NCBI GenBank assembly: GCA_902464175.1
Contig: CABQHZ010000028.1
Location: 1 to 19,733, forward strand
DNA: 19,733 nucleotides
Direction: 5' to 3'
Source of the DNA: an uncultured Collinsella sp.
Lineage (GTDB): Bacteria; Actinomycetota; Coriobacteriia; Coriobacteriales; Coriobacteriaceae
A program made the translations under genes and the position numbers. The first letter of the stretch is position 1. Every line of letters starts with the position of its first letter. The notes beneath the pieces were generated by a model. The model had not been told where the DNA came from. It saw only the letters and a list, made by a program, of their open reading frames with translations, and searched no databases. Shown here in pieces: positions 6,173 through 13,152 of this stretch.

Positions 6173-7390
6173 CTAGTCAAGTACCCGTTGCCTCTCCTCG
6201 ACCATCTCGCAGAAGCCTCCCACATCCATGAGCCATTCTTGCTGTGAAGGCGTGTAGGTGGGGAAAAGCTGGGAGGGGATGACGAGCTGGAGCTTGCTGT
6301 CACGCATGGCGTTCGTGTAGTCAACGCTCACGGCGGGCTCCAGCGTGATAAGGTGCTTACGCTCGATGCGGTTCGCCTCCTCGAGCACCTGCCTCCAGCG
6401 CTCCTTGATGGTCGTCTTCGCACCGAGCATCGTAAGGCTCGAGGAGGGGAACCCCTCATCCCGGTAGCACTCGATTGACGGAAAAATGAAGTCCGGCTTC
6501 GACTTTCCCTCGGTGTAGGGCTGTACGGAGTATCGGATTCCCCTACCCTTGAACAGGAACTCAAGCTGGTGCTCGAACGCTGTGCCCGCGCGGGACTTCC
6601 TGCGCTGGAAGGTCGACATGGTGGTCTTCAGAATGCCGTCGACGTCGAGCTGGCCGTTCAAATAGGGCGCAAGGTCTCTCTCAAGCAGATGGCGCTCAAA
6701 CACCTTGAACAGCAATTCCTCGCGCTCGTAGCACGCGAGCAGGCTTCGATCGGGGTCATCCGCCCAGTCGAGACCTTCAAGGGTTGAGATGGAGTACTCC
6801 GTAAAGTCGATGCCCTTCGGAAACGTATGTCCAAACCTCTTGACCATATCGTCCAAGTAGATATCCGCGCTCAAGGGAGCGCGCGTCTCGATACCAATCA
6901 TGCCGAGGATGCGCGAGGCCACCGCACCGATACGGTTGCGCTCGCCCTTTGATACGGCATAGCCCGAGCGGTCGGGTTCCTCGAAGCCGAACAGCCACCT
7001 CAGCTGCGACTCGATGGTCGAGCCTTTTTTAGCGAAGATGATGAGCAGCCCGAGGTCATCGGAGTTGGCGACCACCATTAGGTCGCCAGCGGATGCCTGC
7101 CTGATGGCGGGGTTGTCCTTGTAGTAGAGACGGTACTCGGTTCTCGTGGGATGTTTGCGGCGCGCATCGTACCAAGTCACGGTCCCGTCGCACATCTCCG
7201 GCTCCGCCTCGTCGCACATGTAGGCGAACGTGGTGCGGATGTCGCGGATGTCGTCGTCACCGAACAGCGACCTCAGCGGCAGCGTGCCGTTGAACTCGTG
7301 CTGATTACTCCTACCTGCGTCGATATCGACGTCCGCGAGGGTCTTCGAGACCGCGCCGTCGAAGTAGCTGCTAAGCGCCCCGTAATCCAT
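6173..7390 (-). CDS. EcoRII-type type II restriction endonuclease
   Basis: This encodes 405 residues from ATG 7390, overlapping the end of the methyltransferase gene by 20 bases, so the two are co-translated. The C-terminal third matches the EcoRII catalytic domain: SRAGTAFEHQLEFLFKGRGI (266-285), TEGKSKPDFIFPSIECY with PD at 299-300, and LGAKTTIKERWRQVLEEANR (322-341) carrying the K..K of the PD..K nuclease core. Total length is close to that of EcoRII, so the N-terminal effector/DNA-binding domain should be present, consistent with an enzyme that binds more than one site. EcoRII cuts at CCWGG. The same or a related CCNGG-type site is expected here but cannot be read from sequence alone. No frameshift or missing catalytic residue is seen. 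Confidence 0.88.
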   Translation of the reverse strand: MDYGALSSYFDGAVSKTLADVDIDAGRSNQHEFNGTLPLRSLFGDDDIRDIRTTFAYMCDEAEPEMCDGTVTWYDARRKHPTRTEYRLYYKDNPAIRQASAGDLMVVANSDDLGLLIIFAKKGSTIESQLRWLFGFEEPDRSGYAVSKGERNRIGAVASRILGMIGIETRAPLSADIYLDDMVKRFGHTFPKGIDFTEYSISTLEGLDWADDPDRSLLACYEREELLFKVFERHLLERDLAPYLNGQLDVDGILKTTMSTFQRRKSRAGTAFEHQLEFLFKGRGIRYSVQPYTEGKSKPDFIFPSIECYRDEGFPSSSLTMLGAKTTIKERWRQVLEEANRIERKHLITLEPAVSVDYTNAMRDSKLQLVIPSQLFPTYTPSQQEWLMDVGGFCEMVEERQRVLD

Positions 7391-8543
7391 CCTGACACGC
7401 TCCCATCATGAGCTTGGCCACCGACCGTATTACAGGGACCGTCACCGAATTGCCGAACTGGCGGTAGGCCTGTGTGTCGGAGACCGGGATTATGAACCGG
7501 TCGGGAAATCCCTGCAAGCGCGCGCACTCTCTAGGGGTCAGCTTACGGGGGTTCTCGCCCTCGCCGCGCGAGACCAAGATCTCACTACCGTCCTTATGAT
7601 AGCGTGCGGAGAGCGTCCTCGTGGTGTCCGATGGAGTGATAAGACCGTAGCCGAACCCGTTGCCGGCGGCCTCGTGCTTGGCCTTGTATGCTTTCAAATA
7701 TGACCACAGCTTGTCGGAGAGCACGTACCTCGCGTCCGCATCCTCCTCCAGAATCTCCGCGGCTTTCTGACCACTGTTCGGGCAGTCGAGGTCGTCCCAA
7801 GAGAACTCCACATCGTCGCGAAAGCCAACAATGTAGATGCGCTCGCGGTGCTGGCATGTCCAACCCTTGGAGTCCAGAACCTTGTAGTGAACGTGGTAAC
7901 CGAGCTCGTCCTGGAGGACCTGCATGATGACGTCGAACGTTCTGCCCCTGTCGTGACTGATCAGATTCTTCACGTTCTCGAGCAGGAACGCCTTCGGGCG
8001 CTTCTCGTTCAGGATGCGTGCAACCTCGAAGAAGAGCGTGCCCTGCGTCTTGTCTTCGAAGCCCGTAGCGCGACCAAGGGAGCGCTTCTTGGACACACCC
8101 GCAAGCGAGAACGGCTGGCATGGAAAGCCAGCGAGCAGCACGTCGAAGTCGGGGATGTCTGAAGCGGCGACCTCACGGATGTCCCCCGCCGGGGTTTCGC
8201 CGTAGTTCATGCGGTAGGTCTTCTGCGCAAACTTATCCCACTCGCAGGAGAAGACGCACCTGCCGCCCAGCTCCTGGAACGGCATGCGGATCCCGCCGAT
8301 GCCCGCGAACAGGTCGATGAAGGTGAAGGCAGGCTTCCCCTCCCCTGCGGGTGCAAAGGGGGCGCGATGGCCGAGGGTGGAGATGTACTTCGACTCGGCT
8401 GCGGTGGGCCTTGTTTCGCCTGCCTCCCAGCGGCGCACCGTTCGCTCGCCGTTGGGGCCCATGCCTAGGGCAGCGGCGAATTCCTTCTGAGTCAAGCCGA
8501 GCTCCTGTCTCTTGGCCTTTACCTCATCTGCTGATAATTGCAT
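7371..8543 (-). CDS. DNA cytosine-5 methyltransferase, Dcm/M.EcoRII type, with HTH
   Basis: This encodes 390 residues from ATG 8543 (MQLSADEV), with AGAAGG upstream. Extension to a TTG at 8636 is unlikely. Residues 8-58 form an XRE helix-turn-helix (GLTQKEFAAALGMGPNGERT). The methyltransferase core then follows: motif I FAGIGG (79-84), motif IV GFPCQPFS (139-146) with catalytic Cys142, motif VI ENV (189-191), motif VIII around QHRERIYIVG, and motif X RQFGNS (361-366). The target-recognition stretch TLSARYHKDGSEILV is close to that of Dcm/M.EcoRII, supporting a CCWGG-like target. It protects host DNA from the overlapping endonuclease. The N-terminal HTH in this family represses the gene's own promoter, and a fitting 15-bp palindrome lies just upstream. 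Confidence 0.92.
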   Translation of the reverse strand: MQLSADEVKAKRQELGLTQKEFAAALGMGPNGERTVRRWEAGETRPTAAESKYISTLGHRAPFAPAGEGKPAFTFIDLFAGIGGIRMPFQELGGRCVFSCEWDKFAQKTYRMNYGETPAGDIREVAASDIPDFDVLLAGFPCQPFSLAGVSKKRSLGRATGFEDKTQGTLFFEVARILNEKRPKAFLLENVKNLISHDRGRTFDVIMQVLQDELGYHVHYKVLDSKGWTCQHRERIYIVGFRDDVEFSWDDLDCPNSGQKAAEILEEDADARYVLSDKLWSYLKAYKAKHEAAGNGFGYGLITPSDTTRTLSARYHKDGSEILVSRGEGENPRKLTPRECARLQGFPDRFIIPVSDTQAYRQFGNSVTVPVIRSVAKLMMGACQDGLRGA

Positions 8544-8566
8544 GACGCACCTTCTGGATAGATAAC

Positions 8567-8581
8567 AGGACAATATGTCCT
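8567..8581 (-). promoter_or_regulatory. Palindromic operator for the methyltransferase
   Basis: AGGACA-ATA-TGTCCT is a perfect 15-bp inverted repeat ending 24 bases before the methyltransferase start. Related methyltransferases (SsoII/EcoRII group) bind a 15-bp inverted repeat of the form GGACA-N3-TGTCC through their HTH and switch off their own transcription. The match in length, sequence and position supports autoregulation here. Confidence 0.7.
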
Positions 8582-8920
8582 CATTTTGCCACAGGGATGA
8601 AGAGATAAACTCGTCAGAATAGCAACCTTGCCCCAAACCATGGGTTTCTCACGTCTCCCACATCCGACAATCCATGTACCACTCAAACCGCGAAGACCCA
8701 TCTAACCACCGCTGCGTTCTATACGATAGTCGTTCGCCAGGACATTTTTCTGCCGCCGCAGTCATTAGTCCAAGTGAAAAGCGGCAAGCCGAGAACCTCA
8801 CGCCTCTCCATCATCAATCATTCCATTTCACAAATGACGCAGCGGCGCAATTAGCAACGCGGAGCATGGAACCATGCTATACCCGTCCAAACGATATTGT
8901 CCGCGCCCAACAGCTATCAA
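8582..8920. other. 339-base stretch without a recognisable gene
   Basis: No open frame here has a ribosome site and protein-like composition. It holds a perfect palindrome AGCATGG-AA-CCATGCT (8863-8878), which may be a hairpin downstream of the excisionase-like gene. It also holds ATATTGTCC at 8894-8902, whose complement shares nine bases with the methyltransferase operator. The part next to 8582 presumably carries the promoter of the restriction-modification genes. Confidence 0.45.
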
Positions 8921-9160
8921 TCAATTTACCTTGGCCTGCTGGCGCAGAGAGTGCAGCCAAGCCTCATGATCATCGTAACAATAAAGAACATGGGATCGCG
9001 AGGATTTGCCGAGGCGAATGTACTCCGGCCCCTTACTAGGACAGCGCCAATTTGCAAGGGTCTTCGCGCTTACGCCAATCAACTTTGCTGCCTCTTCACT
9101 CGAAAACGCAAGCGGGCGTACGGATTCAACAGCGCATGTCACGCCGTTTGCTCCACCCAT
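8921..9160 (-). CDS. Excisionase-like helix-turn-helix protein
   Basis: This encodes 79 residues from ATG 9160, with GAGGG upstream. Residues 16-54 (LAFSSEEAAKLIGVSAKTLANW and PSKGPEYIRLGKS) form the winged HTH typical of MerR/AlpA-like excisionases and small phage regulators: a helix-turn-helix followed by the 'GP.y.rlG' wing. A short tail (CYDDHEAWLHSLRQQ) follows. Such proteins direct excision of integrated elements or regulate their integrases. No integrase is present in the window, so it is either an orphan left by element decay or a regulator for neighbouring genes. It lies 33 bases inside the repeat at 9194. Confidence 0.75.
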   Translation of the reverse strand: MGGANGVTCAVESVRPLAFSSEEAAKLIGVSAKTLANWRCPSKGPEYIRLGKSSRSHVLYCYDDHEAWLHSLRQQAKVN

Positions 9161-9193
9161 AAAGACCCTCAGACTCTCCGATCACACCCACCC

Positions 9194-9206
9194 GTTACAG
9201 ATTGAG
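9194..9206. repeat. Single arm of the TGTTACAGATTGAG repeat
   Basis: GTTACAGATTGAG is identical to 520-532 and in the same orientation. It has no matching partner arm nearby. Together the two copies bracket the accessory genes. It may be a partial copy of a dispersed repeat or one end of an integrated element. Confidence 0.55.
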
Positions 9207-9211
9207 ACAAT

Positions 9212-9248
9212 TTGACGGTACCGAATTCTTGTCAAGGCGTGGTACAAT
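9212..9248 (+). promoter_or_regulatory. Candidate promoter/operator of the toxin-antitoxin pair
   Basis: TACAAT (9243-9248) is a plausible -10 box 26 bases before the antitoxin start. Upstream, TTGAC (9212-9216) and GTCAA (9231-9235) form an inverted repeat, as does TTGT/ACAA around the -10. Phd-type antitoxins usually bind palindromes here. No -35 at standard spacing is visible. Confidence 0.35.
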
Positions 9249-9274
9249 TGTGTCCCAACGCAAAGGAGGTACCT

Positions 9275-9541
9275 ATGCCCACCTGTGTGCCCGTCCGAGA
9301 CATGAAGGACACCGCTGCATTTACCGCGCTTGTTGAGTCCGAGCGCGACGTCACCGTAACTAAGAACGGCTATGAGGCCATGCACTGCATCAGCAGCGAC
9401 CAGTATCGTCTCATGCAAGACGAAATCGCCAAAGCCAAGCTGCTGTCTCGTATGATGTTGGCAGAAGACGAGATATCGCAAGGCGACTACAGCGACTACG
9501 ACTCCTTCGCGACCGCGATACGAGACAAATATGGCCTATAA
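9275..9541 (+). CDS. Phd/YefM-like antitoxin
   Basis: This encodes 88 residues from ATG 9275, behind a very strong AAAGGAGGT ribosome site. The N-terminal part (VPVRDMKDTAAFTALVESER and DVTVTKNGYEAMHCIS) follows the Phd/YefM fold, in which a short strand, two helices and a 'vTkNGy.a' strand form the DNA-binding dimer. The C-terminal part (LSRMMLAEDEISQGDYSDYD and DSFATAIRDKYGL) is the toxin-wrapping tail. It should neutralise the toxin encoded directly downstream, which overlaps by 11 bases, and repress their shared promoter. Confidence 0.82.
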   Translation: MPTCVPVRDMKDTAAFTALVESERDVTVTKNGYEAMHCISSDQYRLMQDEIAKAKLLSRMMLAEDEISQGDYSDYDSFATAIRDKYGL

Positions 9542-9836
9542 CGTCGTAATACTCGAAAGCGCACAATATGAATACGAGGCTATTGTCAGATACCTTGCTC
9601 AAATCCTTATGAACCCACGTGCAGCAGGCAATTTTGTTGCTGAGTTTGAATATCAGCTTGATCTGCTTCGCGAGCAGCCGCTCCTACGGCCCCTCTCCCA
9701 CATACGAGAGCTGGCGGCACGCAATTATCGATCGTTTACCGTCAACAAATACGTGTGTCTTTACAAGTTTGAGCGCGATACGATCTATATCGCCCATGTC
9801 TTTCATCAGTCACAGGACTACGGCCGCCTGGTCTAG
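9531..9836 (+). CDS. RelE/ParE-family toxin
   Basis: This encodes 101 residues from ATG 9531, within the last codons of the antitoxin gene. The pattern YNVVILESAQYEYEAIVRYL, AGNFVAEFEYQLDLLREQPL, RNYRSFTVNKYVCLYKFERD and IYIAHVFHQSQDY is the ParE/RelE fold: a first strand, two long helices, then a beta sheet with conserved Arg/Tyr. ParE members poison gyrase and RelE members cleave mRNA on ribosomes. The visible residues do not decide between them, though the length and 'VFHQSQDY' ending are common to both. No truncation is seen. Confidence 0.82.
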   Translation: MAYNVVILESAQYEYEAIVRYLAQILMNPRAAGNFVAEFEYQLDLLREQPLLRPLSHIRELAARNYRSFTVNKYVCLYKFERDTIYIAHVFHQSQDYGRLV

Positions 9837-9877
9837 CCCACAAACTGAATACTTGGTCCGATCTCCCGCAGCGCTTG

Positions 9878-10642
9878 CTAACAAATGACCTGCGTATGCT
9901 CCTCGATGGCGGCGCGATCCTCATTTGCAATATCCGGCTCGCACACCACGGCGTCCAAACTGTCCAGGCGGCAGAAGGTGTAGAAGTCGCGCTTGCCGAT
10001 CTTGCTGGAGTCGGCGATCAGATAGCGCGAGTCGGCCTTGCTAAAGGCGAGCTGCTGGATACGGCCCTCGTCCATGTTGGACGTAGACACGTCGCCATCC
10101 AGGATGCCGTTGGCGCCGATAAACGCCGCATCGATGCCCAGCGCACGCAGGGTGTCCTCGGCCGTTGGCCCCACAAAAGCGGCAGTGCGGCGACGGTACA
10201 TGCCGCCCACGAGGCACAGGTCGCAGTCCTCGCGCGCCTCGAGCAGGTTAAACACCGAAAGCGAATTAGTCACGATGCGCAGGCGAAACGCCGGCAGCAA
10301 CGAGGCCATCTGCTCAACCGTGGTACCCGTGCCCAAGAAGATAGTAGAGCCCTCCTCGATAAGCTCCACAGCACGGCGTGCGATCTGCAGTTTTTCCTCG
10401 GCATGCTTGGTGCGCTTTTCGCTGTGCGAATACTCATGGCGCAACATAGCGTGGGGACGACCCTGCGCACTGCGGGCGCCGCCGTGCACGCGCTCGATCT
10501 CACCCAGACTCGCAAGTTCTTCGAGGTCGCGGCGAATCGTCATGTCCGAAACGCCCAGCGCATCCGAAATCTCCTTAACCGAGACCGTGCCCTGCTCTTC
10601 GAGCAGCTGACGAACCTTATCCTGTCGCTCTGCCTTAATCAC
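9878..10642 (-). CDS. DeoR/GlpR-family sugar-responsive regulator
   Basis: This encodes 254 residues from GTG 10642, chosen because GAGGA lies eight bases upstream and the HTH then starts at the usual distance. The open frame extends 36 codons further without a ribosome site. Residues 5-58 (ERQDKVRQLLEEQGTVSVKE, DMTIRRDLEELASLGEIERV, HGGA) are the DeoR winged HTH. The effector domain shows GTGTTVEQMASLLP, VTNSLSVFNLL, LVGGMYRRRTAAFVGP and ADSSKIGKR, the sugar-phosphate-sensing signatures. It probably represses a sugar operon when its phospho-sugar ligand is absent. The divergent galactose mutarotase gene 206 bases away is a possible target. Confidence 0.9.
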   Translation of the reverse strand: MIKAERQDKVRQLLEEQGTVSVKEISDALGVSDMTIRRDLEELASLGEIERVHGGARSAQGRPHAMLRHEYSHSEKRTKHAEEKLQIARRAVELIEEGSTIFLGTGTTVEQMASLLPAFRLRIVTNSLSVFNLLEAREDCDLCLVGGMYRRRTAAFVGPTAEDTLRALGIDAAFIGANGILDGDVSTSNMDEGRIQQLAFSKADSRYLIADSSKIGKRDFYTFCRLDSLDAVVCEPDIANEDRAAIEEHTQVIC

Positions 10643-10848
10643 GATGAATCCTCGCTGTTCTATGCGCGCATACCGTTCAAACAGTAACGAACAAATTGTA
10701 TCAGAATCGCGCGCGCCAAAAATGAGCGCCCACACAGCCCCAATCATCACTTTTTTGAGAAAAATACCCCCTGCTTTAGTGGGGTGTAGTGATAATCTCG
10801 CCTGTTCGCGCTACAGTTTGTCCGGAATACCTCGATGTTAGGAACTAA

Positions 10849-11901
10849 ATGATCACTTCCGAGCTTTTCGGCACCGCGCCGTGCGGTACCCCCGTTCATC
10901 GTTACACCCTCAACGGGCCCGAGATCTGCGTTCGCATTATGGACTATGGCGCCACCGTGCTGGGTATCGATGTGCCCGACATTGCCGGCAACGTGCGCGA
11001 TGTGGTGTTGGGCTTCGATAAGCTCGAGGATTACTTTGACAACCCCGCCTGCTTTGGCGCGACCATCGGCCCCGTGGCCAACCGCACTGCGGGTGCCACG
11101 ATCACCATCGACGGCACGGACTGGCATATGCCGGCCAACGAAGGCGTCAACAACCTGCACAGCGATCTTGAACATGGTCTGCACAAGCGTGTATGGGATG
11201 TTGAACTCGACGAGGTCCACAATGCCGTGCGCATGACCACCTCGCTTGAGGATGGCGAGCTGGGTCTCCCCGGCAACCGCACCTTTACGGCCGTGTTTAC
11301 CGTGACGCGCACCGGACGTTTCCGTATCGAGTATGGCTGCGAGAGCGATCGCGCCACTTATGTGTCCATGACCAACCACACGTACTTTAACCTTGCCGGC
11401 CATAATGCCGGCATGGACTGTGAGCACTTCTTTGTTGCTAACGCCGCCCACTACCTGCCCATTAACGAGCAGAATATCCCCACCGGCGAGATTGCTCCGG
11501 TCGAGGGAACACCGTTTGACTTCCGCGAGCTGCGCCCCGTCGCCCCCGGCATGGAAGCCGACGACCCGCAGATTAAGCAGGCCCGTGGCTACGATCACTG
11601 TCTGTGCATCGATGGCTATCAGTACGGCCGTAATCTGCGCCGCGCGATGCACGTCGAGGAGATGTGGACCGGTCGCGAACTGGACTACTACACCACTGCC
11701 CCGGGCGTGCAGCTCTACACCGGCAACTGGCTGGGCGACGAGCATGCCAAGGACGACGCCAACTATGGCTGGGGCGCCGGCTTTGCCCTCGAGGCCGAGA
11801 TGTACCCCGACACGCCGCATCAGCCGCTGTTCCCGCAGGGCATTGTGGGCCCTGGTCACCCCTACAGCAATGTGATCGAATACCACTTTATGAGGCACTA
11901 A
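10849..11901 (+). CDS. galM: Aldose 1-epimerase (galactose mutarotase)
   Basis: This encodes 350 residues from ATG 10849 (TTAGGAAC upstream), normal length for GalM. It interconverts alpha- and beta-anomers of galactose and glucose in the cytoplasm. Key residues are visible: Arg79 in PVANR, His104 in NNLHS (usually NxLHGG), catalytic acid His177 in TNHTYFNLAGH, Asp249 in GYDH, and catalytic base Glu315 in FALEAEMYPDTPHQP. The family end motif (GPGHPYSNVIEYHF) is present. It stands alone between the divergent DeoR gene and its own terminator. With the phospho-galactosidase upstream it fits galactoside use, but the two are separated by the whole island. Confidence 0.93.
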   Translation: MITSELFGTAPCGTPVHRYTLNGPEICVRIMDYGATVLGIDVPDIAGNVRDVVLGFDKLEDYFDNPACFGATIGPVANRTAGATITIDGTDWHMPANEGVNNLHSDLEHGLHKRVWDVELDEVHNAVRMTTSLEDGELGLPGNRTFTAVFTVTRTGRFRIEYGCESDRATYVSMTNHTYFNLAGHNAGMDCEHFFVANAAHYLPINEQNIPTGEIAPVEGTPFDFRELRPVAPGMEADDPQIKQARGYDHCLCIDGYQYGRNLRRAMHVEEMWTGRELDYYTTAPGVQLYTGNWLGDEHAKDDANYGWGAGFALEAEMYPDTPHQPLFPQGIVGPGHPYSNVIEYHFMRH

Positions 11902-11928
11902 GCCTACAACGCGACATATCGCATAGCA

Positions 11929-11962
11929 GCGCTCGCCGGCACACCGCCGACGGGCGCTTTTT
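11929..11962 (+). terminator. Terminator after galM
   Basis: GCGCTCGCCGGC (11929-11940) pairs with GCCGACGGGCGC (11946-11957) at 10 of 12 positions plus one wobble, with a 5-base loop and TTTTT at 11958-11962. Confidence 0.8.
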
Positions 11963-12003
11963 CGTCCCTAGGGCTCAATTTCGCTGTCACTGTATGAGTG
12001 GCA

Positions 12004-12162
12004 TATCAAAACTATGCCCATTTACTACGTTTGGTCGAGGATACTCGACCATGCACCGTTTTTTCTAAAATTAGCAAGCCGTCTACCTGCGGTTTTGTTT
12101 TTCTCAAATTCGACATGCTCGGCGATAGCCGATCAAACGTAGTAAATGGGCATAGTTTTTGA
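12004..12162. repeat. Long inverted-repeat element with nested hairpins
   Basis: A perfect 26-base inverted repeat (12008-12033 against 12134-12159) extends by a few more matching bases on both sides. Immediately inside each arm sits a small hairpin with the same GATA loop: GGTCGAG-GATA-CTCGACC (12033-12050) and CGGC-GATA-GCCG (12120-12131). The roughly 70 bases between them are AT-rich with no open frame. It may be a non-autonomous mobile repeat or a structured intergenic element. It lies between galM's terminator and the reverse-strand IIB gene, so it could also insulate the convergent transcripts. Confidence 0.8.
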
Positions 12163-12194
12163 CAGGCGGCATCGCACGCGTCCCTCGCAAGGGT

Positions 12195-12209
12195 AAAACG
12201 ATCCGTTTT
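12195..12209 (-). terminator. Short hairpin after the IIB gene
   Basis: AAAACG-ATC-CGTTTT is a perfect 6-bp hairpin 16 bases past the IIB stop. Read on the reverse strand it ends CGTTTT, a weak terminator form. Confidence 0.45.
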
Positions 12210-12225
12210 CCTCCGTCCCCAAGGA

Positions 12226-12708
12226 TCAGTTGAACAGATTGCCGATGGGGTCGGGGGCGGAACTGGGGAGGTAGCGGATTTCTAGCTCTATGCCGAGCGC
12301 TTGCAGCTCTTTGAAGGCAGCGACGTCTGCGTCGCTCACGGCAACCGCGGGCGTTGCGGGACGCATGCCCTCCCCTGCTTGCATGTGACCGATGCTGATC
12401 TTGGTGATCGGCACACCGCCCTTAACCAGCGCGAGCGCATCGACGGGTGAGGCCACCATAATCAGGATCCATTGACGCGGCGTTGCGGTATGAATGATAT
12501 CGACGGTCCTTTGCACTGAGAAAAACCGCGTCCAAACGCCTTCTGGCGCCGCGACCCTCATGGGTGCCCATTGGCGCGAATCCGCCGCGATTTCATCGTT
12601 GACGATTAGGACAAGGTTGGAACCCACGGCTTCGTTCCACAGCTCAACGTCATGCCCGTAAATGAAACGGTCATCGATACGTGTAAGAAGGATCCTGGGT
12701 TGAGCCAT
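12226..12708 (-). CDS. Orphan mannose/sorbose-type PTS IIB-like protein lacking phospho-His
   Basis: This encodes 160 residues from ATG 12708. The upstream TTG at 12759 is in frame, but its leader does not look conserved. Length and pattern match the PTS IIB domain of the mannose/fructose/sorbose family: ILLTRIDDRFIYGHDVELWN, SNLVLIVNDEIAADS, MRVAAPEGVWTRFFSVQ, LALVKGGVPITKISIGHMQ, and a C-terminal helix-strand unit. In working enzymes the first motif reads RIDxRLIHGQ and its His takes the phosphate. Here that position is Tyr17 and the following Gln is His19. No IIA, IIC or IID gene lies beside it. It is therefore probably a regulatory or degenerate paralogue rather than a sugar transporter subunit, unless His19 has taken over. 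Confidence 0.8.
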   Translation of the reverse strand: MAQPRILLTRIDDRFIYGHDVELWNEAVGSNLVLIVNDEIAADSRQWAPMRVAAPEGVWTRFFSVQRTVDIIHTATPRQWILIMVASPVDALALVKGGVPITKISIGHMQAGEGMRPATPAVAVSDADVAAFKELQALGIELEIRYLPSSAPDPIGNLFN

Positions 12709-12864
12709 GGCAGCCCCATTCTGTTTGAGACCCGTAAGAGCAAGACATCGCGTCTCCAATATTAGTGCATTTAAAGTGAGAAAAGCCGTCAGAACACTTG
12801 CGCGGATGTGCGATGTCCCGTATCATAGACAGCCGTTGACGCCTCAGTTGCGTCACCACATGGC

Positions 12865-12941
12865 CGCCAGCGTAGCTCAGTTGGTAGAGCACCGCTCTCG
12901 TAAAGCGGGGGTCACCGGTTCGAGCCCGGTCGCTGGCTCCA
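12865..12941 (+). tRNA. tRNA-Thr (anticodon CGT)
   Basis: The acceptor arms GCCAGCG (12865-12871) and CGCTGGC (12931-12937) pair perfectly, followed by T and an encoded CCA. The D arm has GCTCAGTTGGTAGAGC, the anticodon stem CCGCT/AGCGG holds loop CTCGTAA with CGT at 12898-12900, and the T arm has CCGGTTCGAGCCCGG. It reads ACG threonine codons. Confidence 0.96.
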
Positions 12942-12952
12942 TTGCACAAGAT

Positions 12953-12975
12953 AGCCGCCTTCGGGCGGCTTTTTT
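12953..12975 (+). terminator. Terminator after tRNA-Thr
   Basis: AGCCGCC-TTCG-GGCGGCT is a perfect 7-bp stem with a stable TTCG tetraloop, followed by a run of six T. Confidence 0.93.
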
Positions 12976-13152
12976 GTTGCCGATTTTCAGGCACGCCCGT
13001 CAATCCAAGCACCACGCCGTCGGCAACTCCCCTACTCAACAAAAAGCGCCGCCAACCGCGGCCTCCCAAACGGGGAACCGCGATTAACGGGGCTCAAGCG
13101 CGCTCCTCAATGGAATCACGCCAGCAGACGAACAGCTCAGCCGAGCAGCGCG

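Noticed and set aside
9875..10687. Long plus-strand open frame of 270 codons
   Set aside because: It lies opposite the clear DeoR gene, has no ribosome site and no family motifs. Long antisense frames are expected in high-GC DNA.
10747..11898. Minus-strand open frame of 383 codons opposite galM
   Set aside because: galM has all catalytic residues and a ribosome site. The antisense frame has low-complexity Val/Gly/His text and no start signal.
12865..12941. tRNA-Thr as the island's integration site
   Set aside because: It is 3.6 kb from the island's right end, is intact, and no second copy of its 3' end was seen in the window.
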